From Paraphysomonas bandaiensis (lineage: Eukaryota > Chrysophyceae): a stretch of 32,485 bases of DNA. Below, piece after piece: positions 9,456 through 21,463 of this stretch. The stretch spans positions 1 to 32,485 of the forward strand of contig CBFFRP010000007.1 of NCBI GenBank assembly GCA_965644295.1, read 5' to 3'. The first letter of the stretch is position 1; each line of letters begins with the position of its first letter. The notes below the pieces were generated by a model that was given only the letters and a program-made list of their open reading frames with translations, was not told the DNA's origin and ran no database searches. Position numbers and translations under genes: made by a program.

Positions 9456-11453
9456 ATGTATGCCAAGCATGATGCGGAGTCATCCAGTTACTCTGCAGAC
9501 ACTGAAGATGAAGAACTACACCAACGCAATCCCTTGAAGGATAATTCATATGAAAGTTCTAAAAATTGTTCAGGCCGATCACTCTCTCAAATTCGAGACA
9601 TGCTAAGTGTTATATCTGAGGGAGGCTTCAAAGTTGGCCCTAATTATGAACTCGGCTCAACTGGTTGGCGAACTATGTGGGCTGCAGCTGTGAACGCTAT
9701 GGGCGGAAAAAAGTATAGAACCACAGATTCCTTACCTTCAGTGCAACAATCAAATGCTCATTCTCACCAACATCAGCGATCTGGTGAAAGTAAGGCTGTA
9801 AGTAAAGTTTCGCTACCTTCAATTTCGCCAAGTGTATCGTGCTACAGTAGTTCGAAGTCGGCTGGGAGGCAAACCCATGGCGAAACGATATCCGATGCAG
9901 TTAGCGTGTTATCAAAGGAAAAGCAAGTGTACTTACTTCAGGTGCTGAGCAAAATGGAATCTGATCTTGACAGAAGTGACAGAGTGAATCCCATTGGGTT
10001 AAACAAGCCCTTGAAGAAAAAAGCTGTTGCCAATATTAAGTATGCCTTTGAAAATAAAGTGAAGTATGGGCATGTTGGATCGGTGCTAAGTGAAGTTTCG
10101 AGGACATTGCGAAAAATTGGTATTGCATTGGAGGCCCCAATGCTGAAACAGAAATGTGTAGAGATGATAGGGGTGAGTGTTTGACATCATATTTATTGTC
10201 ACGTGTGATTTTGTGAAAATAATTAGAGGGGAAAAGTAGAGCGCCTTGGACCAACTGCACTCCGTGAAAGGTTAGCCTCGGAGCTTAAAGTCACACTAAC
10301 TACTCATGAAGTGGCCTTACTGATGAAGAAGTTTGATTTTGAGAACAGGGGATCTGTAAACATCGGTAGGGTGCATATTCTTATAATTGATATGGTTAAC
10401 TGTTTTCTGTATGCTTTTGTAGCGGATGTATTTGGGAATGCTATTCTCATTACGAAGAAAAGATTTAACGGGTCGAAAGTCCAACACAGTGATGATATTT
10501 GTGAATCCGTTGGAAATAAGAAGTGCACCAAAGGAAAAGGAAAGCGGAAACAACTCGATGCAATGGATGCTGTCCTGCAAAAGCTGTCAGACGCAGCTGT
10601 GGAGTCGCTGAAAGGTGGTGGTCGACATGTTCGGTTTCTTCTGAACGGAAACTCTAAAACAAGTTGCATTGAATTCAGACACATGTTACGGAATCTGAAT
10701 GTGGGTGCGGGTTCTTTGACTGTGCGTGAGGAGAAGTTGTTGGAGAGGCGTTATCTTGATGCTCCGAGTGGTTTAATAAATTTATCCGCGTTTGTTCAAG
10801 AGTTCAAAGCACTGGGAGCCAAACGCTTGAGACATCACGGTAATGCTAAAGGTGAGATGCTGCAGTCAAGCGGAAGTAGCAGTTACCTTTCTACCGACGA
10901 AAAAGGAGCCACTGGCTCTGAACCAGAGCGTATAATACACAAGTTTACTCTTCAGCCTGGGATTGTCCCAGTTAGTGCAGACAGAACAATTGGAAAGGAT
11001 CACAATGCTAGCGCTGCATTCACACCCCTAAATGACATCAGAGACCCTCTTGCAGAGAATGAATCAGCAACCAATGTTATACATCCTGAAGCTACCAAAC
11101 ACGCTGAAAGTGATGTCAATCTACCAATTGATTGTAGTGACGATAATAGGAAAAGTAGTTCATATACCCTCGGAGAACGCGAAAAGTGTTCTTCTCCTAT
11201 TACTTCACCACCTGTTCTTTGCGAGCCTTTCAGCTACCGTGATGAGTGTTGCAATGCAATTGAAACTGGTAGAAGCGCCGGTGATCAAAGTATGACCGCT
11301 TCGGTTTTAGAAGCCTTAAGTGATGCGGAAGATTTGCCGCACAACAATCAGAGTGACGACTGCACAGAGCAAGTTAGATTAGTACAGAGTGACGCCAATG
11401 ACGATAAGAGTTACGCGTCGGAGTTCTTCGATGAATATGATGAGTCTGCTTAA
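9456..11453 (+). CDS. EF-hand-like protein with long disordered regions
   Basis: Three exons (9456-10172, 10227-10365, 10423-11453) give 628 aa. The N-terminal 100 or so residues and the C-terminal 250 are Ser/Asp/Glu-rich and probably disordered. The centre is helical. A block around SVLSKEKQVYLLQVLSKMES is followed by a helix and a loop DFENRGSVNIAD matching an EF-hand calcium loop with Asp at position 12. A second, degenerate EF-hand pair follows, around GNSKTSCIEFRHML and YLDAPSGLINLSAFVQEF, without most calcium ligands. I do not recognise the family. It could be a calcium sensor or a structural EF-hand protein, and divergence from a ciliary-type gene makes a ciliary role thinkable but unproven. 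The frame is open upstream to 9219, but that part crosses the palindromic promoter and looks non-coding, so I start at the ATG at 9456. The second intron (57 bp) has no stop and is a multiple of three. Confidence 0.75.
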
Positions 11454-14400
11454 CTTGTGGCTAATATTTTCTTGCTGATATATGTGCGTGATGTGCCTAA
11501 GAAGTTAGAAAGAAATTCTAGGATGTCTGTTTATGGATCTTATGATTAGTGTGTAGTGTGCGTTTCCGTATCGAATTATAAGTATCGCCTATATAGACTA
11601 GAGATATTTGTGGAATGTGTACAAAATGGACCGTTGGTCACATTTCGTAATATGTATAAATTCGCAGATTAAAGTAGCTGTAAGATACTAGTTGTTGGTT
11701 GTACATTAAGTTTTCGATATGAACTCGTAGTAGGCGTTAATAGCACTTACTTTTAATTATGTAATATATTTATCTTAAAAAGTGAGTTTTACCTGAATTG
11801 GGTTAAATAGAACGTTCATATTAGCACAGGGAAATAAAGATATTCAACTTCAATATTCGGTTTGAAGAGAATCTGTATTATATCTTACATGAGATATTGG
11901 CAGTTATTTGAAAGTGACTTTATCATAATAAACAATTTTAGGGAACGCACAATGATGAGTCAGCTTTCAAATCAGATCGTCGAACACCCTAATGTCGATA
12001 CTATTGATTAGTAGTGAATGTCTGATTATCAGAAATAGGCATGTAAGTGTCAGAAGTAATGTAGCAAAACAATTTAACTAACTAGTGCTTAACTCTGACA
12101 TTTGACATCCTAGTTGTGATACCAGAGTCTCTAACCCTGGCTCATCTAAACCAAACGGTGTGCCCACAGCTCTGATTTTTGATCTGTGTCACGAGAAGGA
12201 TCATATCTTTCTAACAATATATCTCCATGCAGAATCCTGCCCTCAACCTTAGTTTCCTCAATAATAATATCATATACAGTATAAATATACAACTACTGGC
12301 CATAAAAGCTACAATCAACTTCCAACATTAAGAAATTAGTATTTACTTCCTACGATTCCCAGGCCAAAGGAAGGCCCAGAAGAATGACCTTTACCCATCA
12401 TATACATAATGTAATTTACCAATAGATCAGTCTGATCACAACTGACTCATCACCAATGTAAAAGGGAATATATACATTCAGTATTTCATACATCTAGTTT
12501 AAAATGATCCAGCCTTGTGTATCATTATAATATTCTGTAAATATCTCAATCATAGTTCTCATCATTATTTCTTAATTGCTAGTCTTCATCATATACATCT
12601 GTTATCTCATTATTGTTTGTTTCTATTATATCATCTCATGTATCAAAATAGTAAGTCAATAGCACATCATTTATCATAATATTATTCAGTAGATTTTGAT
12701 TTATATATAGGGTTAATAATAATAATTGTATCATTTCAAACATATATTATGTACAAATATAAGCATATACGATAGCTCGTTTTGCCCTCGTTTCAAAGTA
12801 TTGAGCGTAGGACAATATACGTGCCTTTTACAACCTGTGGTAAATATATAACTATATAACACTTGAGAGCTAGAAATAAATCCATATTGACTCTACCTAA
12901 TTCCTCATACAAAATTCTAGAAACAGTTTCCAGCTATCAAATAGCCATATCTTCATTCTTGAAATACCCGTATACAGCACACATCATTCTACAGCATCAT
13001 TTAAAGTTTGGGTGTTTTGCGCGCGGGAAGATATGTTATAGCTTTCTTATAACTCGTGATTAAATATAACTGTATGATTAATTGGTGAACATCAGTTTTT
13101 GTTGAATGGATTGGAAAATAGATGCTCACCGTATTTTATAACTGCTATATATGTGAGGAACTTAGTGAAAACAAAATTAATATGACTTCATTGACAGAAA
13201 TATTCAGTAAGCTCAAGGTTGAAATACTTGAGTGAAGTTTCCAACACCGGCAACCTAAGTACAGCCACGGTATTACCTATAACAAGATATATCTATAAAT
13301 GAACTATAACAAGTGTAAAAGTCATCACTTAAACAATTGGTTTTAATTTAAATTGCGTATCATGTCGTCGAAAATATAGAATTTGATATATCTATACGTT
13401 TTACACTACCTATCATCGCATATATACAGTAGGATGAAACTACAATATAATTACGTACTTCAATGTATTTTAAGCAGCGCATGTTGTCGTGAATGTCTTA
13501 CTATTAGCAATAGCCGTTGAAGAGTCAGAGCTAACTACTGCTAAATTAAAACAACATCTCATTTACTTAGATTTACTTATTTACATATCTCATGGAGAAA
13601 TTCAGGCAGTCGATTCTTAGGTATAATGCAGGCTTATCACTTATTCTTGATGTGGATGCTGGAAATATGAATGGTTGTCTCTTGCTCGAAGAAGAACACA
13701 TAATCGAAATGAAGTCAAGGAGAGAGGTGTGAGAGTGAATAACATATATGTCAGATACGGACATGAGGATGGTTTAAAGCTTGAAAGTAATTGACTGGAC
13801 GTTGAATTCACTCAACATTCGTGGTATTATTCATTTCCATTCAATATTTCTATTTCGCCACCACTACCAATTAATAACTTACTATTTTAGACACGATCTC
13901 TTACAGAGAATATACTTCGTATCTTTCACAAATCGAATTTATATTATTTAATTAAATTCTTATAATACTATTTTCAACTATTGTATACTTCAAGTAACGA
14001 ATATATAGTATACAACTTCTAATTGGGAAATATTATTCAATCTCGTCAAATTGGCGGAAATACCTAGCCACACAAATTTTTGTGTATATACCTAGTCAAA
14101 GTAATAAATGATTCAGCCTTGTTATAAATTGTACTCGCCTATAACTTACTGCGTATTATGATAGCACAATTGTCACACAGCAGCAATAATAGGCAAAACT
14201 TCAATAACATATGCAAATTATATTGCAGAGTGTACGTGGTACTACGAGAGTCCATCACACTTGTTGGCAGCCTTGAATTTGCTTCTGTTTATACTAATTT
14301 ATGTGGCATAGGTTGTACGAACAGCATAAGCACATACACTACATACGGTGTAGACGTGTAGACCAAGTACGACGTTGACTAAGCGCTCCCACCTCCTCAA

Positions 14401-15377
14401 AATACTCAGGTTAAATTATAATCATGTGTGAGCCTACACAAAATTATATTGTGTAGTATGAGCTTACTTGGCGTCAATAACACATACACTGGGAGTGGCA
14501 GATGCGATATCCACAGTGGCAGACACTTTGTGGCAACTGTCACCTTTTTAAACCAACATATTGAATTTGGTGCGGAATGTAAACCAGATTCACCCTATCA
14601 CAGCCGTGAAACTAGAATGGAGTCCGCTGAACTGAGAGGAGAAAAATATAAATGAGAAACACGAGTCTGTTCAAGCAATGAAAGATAACTTGTCAAATGA
14701 TGTGGCAGCATACTACCATGAAATGTGTCATTGCTGCATTGTATGTACTTCTATCATTTATCTTCCAAACCATTTAGGAGTCGTCGAACGAATAGTAAGA
14801 TTCCATAATGTAATAGCTTATACTCAGAGTTCACCCATATGGCCACAAAGCCGTTGCTAACTTGTGTGTGACTAATAAACAGAATAAATATGAATTGGAG
14901 TGTTTACAAATGGTTAAGCATCTCATAGAGCAATTTCCTACACATCATACACAATGGAATCCTTTGAATATCTGTGTAGTCGTATACGCATTGCTCGTAT
15001 ATAAGCCACTTCTACCCGGCCTCCCCTTAACACACCTGAATGAAATTGGTGGCAGATCAAAATTACAATGTAGTCGAGTGTGATGTGGGTATATTCATTT
15101 CCGGTATTACTATATCTAGATTACGATCTAGATAGCGCGCATATCTATACATCTACCAAACACAGCACAAACAAACACAAATACAGTAAACTACAACATG
15201 TACAGTACCTCTATATAGTGTACTGCTCGACTTGAGGTATTGTCGTATACCATATACGACAATGAGGTATTGTATATATACTGTATACGTATTTGGCAGA
15301 GTGACAATTACCTCCTCATTGCTGCCGCTTAATGTTTGGTTTGGAAACTACCAAGTGAAACTGCGTAGGATTAGATA
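11454..15377. other. 3.9-kb AT-rich region without a recognised gene
   Basis: Only short chance-like open frames are present, none with a recognisable motif or closing splice phases. Visible structure: CCCGTATACAGCACACAT at 12967, nearly repeated at 20274; an inverted pair TTGTATACT (13981-13989) and AGTATACAA (14007-14015); a somewhat more GC-rich patch at about 12110-12200 with no clear coding frame. I see no tRNA or spliceosomal RNA. The last 200 bp carry the palindromic promoter block of the next gene. Confidence 0.5.
15239..15263. promoter_or_regulatory. Perfect 11-bp hairpin upstream of the secreted-protein gene
   Basis: ATTGTCGTATA (15239-15249) and TATACGACAAT (15253-15263) are perfect inverted arms around a three-base spacer. 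GAGGTATTG occurs both at the start (15234) and directly after (15265), so the hairpin is bracketed by a direct repeat. It ends 114 bp before the start codon at 15378 and belongs to the GTATAC-type palindromes found near other gene starts. Confidence 0.6.
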
Positions 15378-16069
15378 ATGCTCGCGTTACTTGTTTTTGC
15401 TCTATCCCTTGCCAGGTTTGTCCACTCACACCCTATTTTCCCTCTTCAAATTCAAGCGGATGTTGAGATCACAGCTCACTTGATTCCACCGGACTCTGAT
15501 TATCCTCCGAGGGTTCGTCGAATGAAAATATTCTATGATTATGTAAATAAGCGTGCACGAGCTGACATTGAAGCGGGCTATGAGGCTGAAAAGACATATA
15601 TACGTCTGTATAACGACAAGAAGGAATATATGGTCCGCGGTCCACCGATAAACGACTGCTCTAGAGCATATCTAGGTAATCGCTGGGCAAATATATATAT
15701 GTGGTATTAATATGTGCGCTGGTAGGTGAAAAAATGCCATTTCCTGACCTGGGAGATTCGTCTCTGGAAGGCACGATCTATATCAGGGGTATATTTTGTG
15801 ACCACTTTCTTCAGCGCTTTTACGATACAACTGTTCGATTTTACATGGACCATGAAACAGGAATTCCTGTACGGCTAACTGTTTTGTCTTACGACAATGA
15901 AGGTTCTACAGAAGTGGAAGTGCTTTCGTATGACTATTTCGATGTTGAAGTTGGTGAACCTGATGCGAGGTACTTTCAGCTCCCTGATGAGTACGAGCAC
16001 TCAACATGTGCGAATCAAATAGGGGGGTTCCCATACTTGCATGTATTTCACTATTTTGTCCGGTTCTGA
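15378..16069 (+). CDS. Secreted protein with LolA-like appearance, function unknown
   Basis: Two exons (15378-15675 and 15726-16069) joined across a 50-bp intron give 213 aa. Residues 1 to about 18 (MLALLVFALSLARFVHS) form a signal peptide. The mature part looks like alternating beta strands with paired sentences such as KIFYDYVNKRARADIE, VRFYMDHETGIPVRLT and YDYFDVEVGEPDARYF. Phrases like these (a coloured strand giving the altered substrate, then a conversion factor by residue) recall the LppX/LolA beta-sheet fold, but that is an impression of pattern only. Cysteines at INDCSRAY, IFCDHF and STCANQ are candidates for disulfides. No catalytic motif is seen. The protein ends GGFPYLHVFHYFVRF. 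The gene converges on the GTPase gene at 17041-17742. Confidence 0.8.
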
Positions 16070-17040
16070 GCTGTATTATTTAATGAAATATTAGTAATTT
16101 CTATACTTCCCGTCGACTGTACTCGAATTAGAAATGAGGAATATTGGAAGTTGTAAATATATCTCATCTTTTATTAGTATCATTGCATGGAGAGTATAGC
16201 TTTTCGGTATATAAATTATGAATGGGCTCCGTTGAATTCATGAGTTACGATCTGGAAGATATAGTTGTAAATTAGCTGATTCAGCCCTCGCATGCATTTA
16301 GTCAAACATCAGTTTCATATCATATTTACATTTGACATGACTAATATAATTGTAGTTTTAGTTAGTACTCAATATACAAATTAATATACACACCATCAAA
16401 TCGATAGTAAAAAGGGATGCTGGGAGCATGTATATTTGCAGAATAATACTCCGTTGCTTACTATTAGTAGTAGCATGACAGCAAATTGTGCATGCAAAGG
16501 CAATTAATACGGTTTTTGAGAGTAATACTGAACAAAATAACTAGCGATAGTACGCCTATAACCAATGAATTACTTAGTTAAGCTGGAGTGCTGGAGTAGG
16601 CATTCTCTAACATCATTCATAGAAATTTATGATTTAAGTGCAGTGGGTGGTAGATGATGGAATAGATATAGAGAGAGTTCTTTTCATTTTCGTCCACGGA
16701 GCAAGGACGGTGATGATGATAAAATTCGTGGCAGATATTAATGAAACTACACCAAAGCAGTACGTACATACATAGTACATATATACTGAAGCTGCATTAA
16801 ATTGTAATTAATGCAACACACTCATTGCAGGTGGTACAGTAATGCCCTTTTGCAACGCACTATCCGAATAATAAACCTTACCCACAAAAGCAGAACAAAC
16901 AGAATGAGTACAACTCGAAAATAGATAATTTCTTCAGATATTATTACAAATCCAAAACAACAGTAAGTTGATACACTTTCGTTACATTTTGCAGGAAACA
17001 TACTGATAGCGTAATGTGACCAACTTACACTGGATCACGT
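16070..17040. other. Intergenic region between convergent genes
   Basis: About 970 bp separate the stop codons of two genes facing each other, so this should hold both 3' untranslated regions. It is AT-rich, with no coding frame or structured RNA that I can support. Confidence 0.6.
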
Positions 17041-17742
17041 TCAGGATTTTCCAGAGTTGTCAGCTTGACGGACAAGCCACTGTACAACTTCATCAATATT
17101 GGTGTTCCGTAAAGCAGAGCATGGAATAATTATCCACGGGTTGTCCACAATATAATCCAAGTTTAGTTCTTTGATCAACTGTGGCTCAGTTGCATGCGGT
17201 TCTAGATCAATTTTGTTGGCCACAACAAGAAGCGGGGTTGAGGTTAACTCTCTAATTAATAGTCTGAAAATATAAATATAGCAATGAATTTCTAACGTAC
17301 CTGTCCTCCAAAAGTCTGTGTAGCTCTATCTTTACATCTGGAAGAATCTCCATGGCGTGAGCATCGACAACAAATATTATCACATTACATCCGCGAGTAT
17401 ATCTTCCCCACTCAGCCCGATATTGAGATTGTCCTCCAAGGTCCCTGGAAAACAGAAACACATCACACCGAAATAAGTCAGTGATTCAAGAATTAACATA
17501 CCAGCACTTCATTTGCACGCCCCCGCGTTTCACCATTTTAACATTGAGCCCAATTGTGGGAGCAGTCTCTACTGGAGTCCCATCAGACAGCACTTGTAGT
17601 AGAGTTGTTTTCCCACTATAGTATGATTTACATGAAACTTTTTGCAACACAACATTCACTACCTATTCTCCAATCCCACTAGCACAACTTCAAGCTTTTT
17701 CGTGAATAGGACATTTAACAATTTTCTGAAGACGTTGCCCAT
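17041..17742 (-). CDS. Arf-family small GTPase, Arl8-like
   Basis: Four exons (17742-17663, 17615-17502, 17444-17301, 17263-17041) give 186 aa, with introns of 47, 57 and 37 bp. All nucleotide-binding motifs are present: GLENSGKTT (P loop, 23-31), PTIG with the switch I Thr (46-49), WDLGGQ (switch II with the catalytic Gln, 65-70), NKID (129-132) and CSA (161-163). The C terminus (NIDEVVQWLVRQA) resembles that of Arl8, which links lysosomes to kinesin motors in animals. Unlike classical Arl8, the protein starts MGNVF, so Gly2 could be myristoylated as in Arf and other Arl proteins. It cycles between GTP- and GDP-bound forms at membranes. I am sure of the Arf family and less sure of the Arl8 subgroup. 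Confidence 0.93.
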
Positions 17743-17959
17743 TTAAGCAACAGTACAGAGATAACGTTACTATTAATAATCTCTAAATATAAGTCGTGAA
17801 TGTGATTAAATTACAACACCATAAACATGTATGTGTCTGTGATATATGCATTCCTTTCTCTGTTTTGGTATTTATGTGTGTATTTTTTACTCTAGAACTG
17901 AAAAGGATCTGCAATAATGTAGGTCTACACACTGAAGTGGTACGAAGTAGTAAATATCT

Positions 17960-17991
17960 GGTACTGTATTCAGAATTCCGTATACAGTACC
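17960..17991. promoter_or_regulatory. 10-bp inverted arms upstream of the GTPase gene
   Basis: GGTACTGTAT (17960-17969) and ATACAGTACC (17982-17991) are perfect inverted arms around 12 bases that include GAATTC. More of the same type follows (CGTATATACCGG at about 18001). The block lies between the minus-strand GTPase start (17742) and the plus-strand coding segment beginning near 18105, so it may serve both. Confidence 0.5.
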
Positions 17992-18104
17992 TATACCAGT
18001 CGTATATACCGGTAAAGTGTACTCTGCAGCAGATAAAAAAATATAACACCACAACTATTCACAACATCTACCAATACAATCAGAGACACACCTACCATCA
18101 TTAG

Positions 18105-18554
18105 AAGGAGTATGTCAACATTATCTATACAGTGATTGAAGAGTTGAGAGGGTGTGAGGGGGTCACGTATCATCTCTGTGTTTTGGATTCTGTGCCGGTC
18201 AGTATTGTCCAACGAGAGGTCAGTATCAGGTCATATATTCTCTAGAAATTTGGAAAGTGCCCAAATAACATGTCATAGCGATGGATGGAGGGCATTGATA
18301 TATATCAACCAAATTAATTAGATTTAGGTGCGCCGCTGCCGTCCGTAGAAATTATGTGGATATGCTACCTTGCCACCAGCCGAGTCAGCTTATCAGTGCC
18401 GGACCCTACCTATCGAGTGGAAGATAAGCGATATATATTTGGTAGAAAGAGCTTTGGCACGTTCTGGGCTTCCTTGTGCATTGTATAATGATTAATATTG
18501 CAAATGCCCTTACTAGCTTGTTTGTTGCAGGCACCCCATGTTAGGGTGCTGTAG
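18105..18554 (+). CDS. Incomplete spliced gene, not recognised
   Basis: Three exon-like pieces read in one direction. The first (18105 to 18218 or 18222) follows an acceptor CATCATTAG and encodes EYVNIIYTVIEELRGCEGV and onward. The second (from 18322 or 18328 to 18482) includes RVSLSVPDPTYRVEDKRYIF. The third (18531-18554) adds APHVRVL and a stop, after a clean 48-bp intron. If the first donor is at 18223, all phases close. No ATG lies in frame in the first piece, so the start exon is missing from my model; it should be upstream, near or beyond the palindrome block. I recognise no family. The residue composition looks coding, but the junction between pieces one and two is uncertain. Confidence 0.35.
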
Positions 18555-21463
18555 AATCACAGCAAGCAGTGTTCACTCATGTCATATATGTAGGATACCT
18601 AATATATTTCAATCATTCAGCTTTGTTGGGGTCTTGTTACATCCTCAATGCAATTGTTGCCATTCTTGTCGATTTAAATGGGCTTTAAGGCGAGTGCAGC
18701 TGATGATTAGTGAATGTCTGTACATGTCTAGTCTTTGGTGGCTATTTCCAAGACTATGTCCCGAACTGCCTTTTTATGTACTTTACATGCACATATATGT
18801 GCGCGTTTCCCTTCTGCCTTCGTAATGAATTCCTACAATGCTACATATAAGCGTTAGTGTTCGTATATTAGTATTAATGACCTCATTTATGAGAATATGT
18901 CGCTAACCTGTGCGTTTGTGTGTGTATGCATATATATACGCGCATTCTGAATATGTGTATATCTGTGTGTTGACACATAGATGTTAATAATAATATGATA
19001 ACATCGTTATATCGTAGGCTAATTTGTATAAGTACTAGTCATAGTAAAGTAGTTATATATGCAGATCTTAAATACAACGATTGGCAGTATGCATTTACAA
19101 GAAATAGATGTATAACGTATAAGTTTGTTTATCACACAAGTGTTTAATTCTAAACTATGAAAGAGTACAGTAGCTGATTTTATTGACAGAAATAGTGTAC
19201 GATTTCATTAGAAAAGACTTGAGAAATAGATGACAAAACTGAACAAGACTATCACTCTATGCTCAGATTATAAATTAGTAAAAATAATTATTATCGCTCA
19301 CTTGTCATTCACTGTCCACCGCCGAATTCATGATATTTCAATTACCAATCATTTTCACACCATATTATGCAGTCAATATATTTCACTTTCACTACTATGT
19401 TAGCTATCAAGGCATTAGTTATCATAATACAGTTACAAAGCGGAAAACAATAGACAATTCCTGCCTATAAATTATTGTAGCGCTAGCAGTGCTTCGCTAC
19501 AGATAGTTGGGAATATGTGCGAAACATACAACTTCAAGAAAGCACTAACAACACAAAAAGTATTAGATAAAAAGCACAAAGAGTATGAAGTCAAAGCTAT
19601 GCGACATTTAAAGAACAGCTTCACTACTCATCAGAAATATAACACTTACTGTGAGCACAAACAAGATTAAAAACTAGCAACATCCAAAAACGAAACATTA
19701 TGACTTAGTACATTTACAAATAGAAGAAAATTCCTATCCTGTGATGAAGCTGAATGTCGACAAGAGCCCTCTCGCGATGAATTCCAAAGAACTTTGGATG
19801 ATAAAATATCACGATTTGCAATAATAAACACTAAACAAAGAGTTAAGGGCAGGGTATACATGAAGTTGATTTGCTTCATATTCCGTTTTTTACAAAAAAG
19901 CACTCAGTAAGAGTGGGATCCTTTGAAACTCATCTATCCCGAAAATATAATGGAGTGACATGCCGTTCTTCAGAGTCATGCTAAACACAATTGTGTGTGT
20001 CATAGCATACACACAGCATTCGTTATGTGATGTACATAAATGTTATGATGATATGCCTACTAGAACCCTCGTGGGAATACAATATTCGCATTCACCATCA
20101 CATTTATTACAAAGTCAATACCTCGTAATTGCTATTCCTACAGTGTTCTTCTGTGGTAGTGGAACATTACAATTTGAGGGCTCATTGAGTTTTTGAGTTA
20201 ACCAAGTGCAATTGTCATTCCCTGAAATATGTAGATACCCGTATACATATAAGAAAGTCTATTATTACATGAGCCCGTATACAGTACACATTGTCCTGAA
20301 GAATACGAATGTGTACTAACGTCCGTTACGTCCTAGCATTCCTGTCCCATATGTGGCCGTAATACACATACATATCATCTGACCTAGCTGGAACACTAGC
20401 TATTTTCTACTTACCTACGCCTTCTTGCGTTTATTCTTGTACCATAAGGGCCCATTAGACTACCCATTTTTTCTACTTATCAATTGAAGTGTGCATGAAA
20501 TATACATATTATTGTTCTTCATTCAACTCCGCCGTATTATTAGCAGAATTCTGAGAAATATAACATGGGTACGACCTTCCATGTACATTCTGTCATCTGA
20601 TATGGCATTGACATTAAGTAGACGTTTACGCAGCATGTAGTCCTATATTGCTACATAAGTTACACTCTCATGCATAAATAATATCGTAATGTCAGAAGTG
20701 TGCATACATACCCATCTACTCCACATCAATCAATTTTTTACCAGTTTGAGATTATTGAATTTTTGGACATCCCATAAAAAAACAAGTCATATGAGAACTT
20801 CTGTGGTGCGTAATGTGTCATTTAGACGAAAATACACATAACAAGCAGCCAAATTTGTGAACATGCCTCCAACAGCGTGCTTCATATTTAAGATAAGTAG
20901 ATTTAAAGTTGGGCAACTAAATGTTGTATTTTGTGATTATAGAATTATAACTATTGGAAGAGAATACAGTAGTTGGAAATAGTCGTATGGTATGAGATTG
21001 ATGAAGAAGAAGTGTGACGAAATACGGTAGCTGAACTTATATTGATTGAAGGTTGTAACTTATTGATCAGTGATAATGAAACTAGTCAATGTAGCAAGTT
21101 GCCTTGATTGATGAGAAATATTGATCACAATTCCAATTGAGTGTTGTGTTCACAGGGTTTGAGTAGTTTCCTTCAAGTGTCAAAAAGTCATTTAGAGTAC
21201 CGTGTGGTTGACATATAGTGCTGAGTGATAGGCGCATTGAATTTGTCGAATACATTTAAGGTTTTGAATTGGACAAACTAGAATTTTTTTAGTGAAATTA
21301 TGCAACTGCAATAGTATGACTTCACGTCAACCCAGCACAACTGAATTTTGTGATACACAAGAACCACCACTACTATTGTGATCCTATTTCTATGTACAAA
21401 GTGTAGAACGTTCATGCTGCAACAACGATAATACACTACACAGATTAAAAATAATGTTGCGCA
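18555..21463. other. 2.9-kb AT-rich region without a recognised gene
   Basis: No gene model closes. Two GTATAC-type sites occur at 20238 (CCCGTATACATAT) and 20274 (CCCGTATACAGTACACAT), resembling those near known gene starts, so an undetected small or non-coding gene nearby is possible. A 24-bp imperfect hairpin with arms GTAGCG/CGCTAC lies at 19477-19500, just before a 51-codon frame listed separately. Confidence 0.5.
19515..19670 (+). CDS. Possible small Lys-rich protein (51 aa)
   Basis: ATG at 19515 opens 51 codons starting MCETYNFKKALTTQK, hydrophilic and Lys-rich, ending with TAA at 19668-19670. It lacks any signal or known motif. It stands alone in an AT-rich region, where open frames of this length arise by chance, so I give it little weight. 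It could also be an exon. Confidence 0.15.
   Translation: MCETYNFKKALTTQKVLDKKHKEYEVKAMRHLKNSFTTHQKYNTYCEHKQD

Noticed and set aside
12110-12200. Small structured RNA in a GC-richer patch
   Set aside because: Only a short CCAG/CTGG pairing is visible, with no snRNA, snoRNA or tRNA hallmark.
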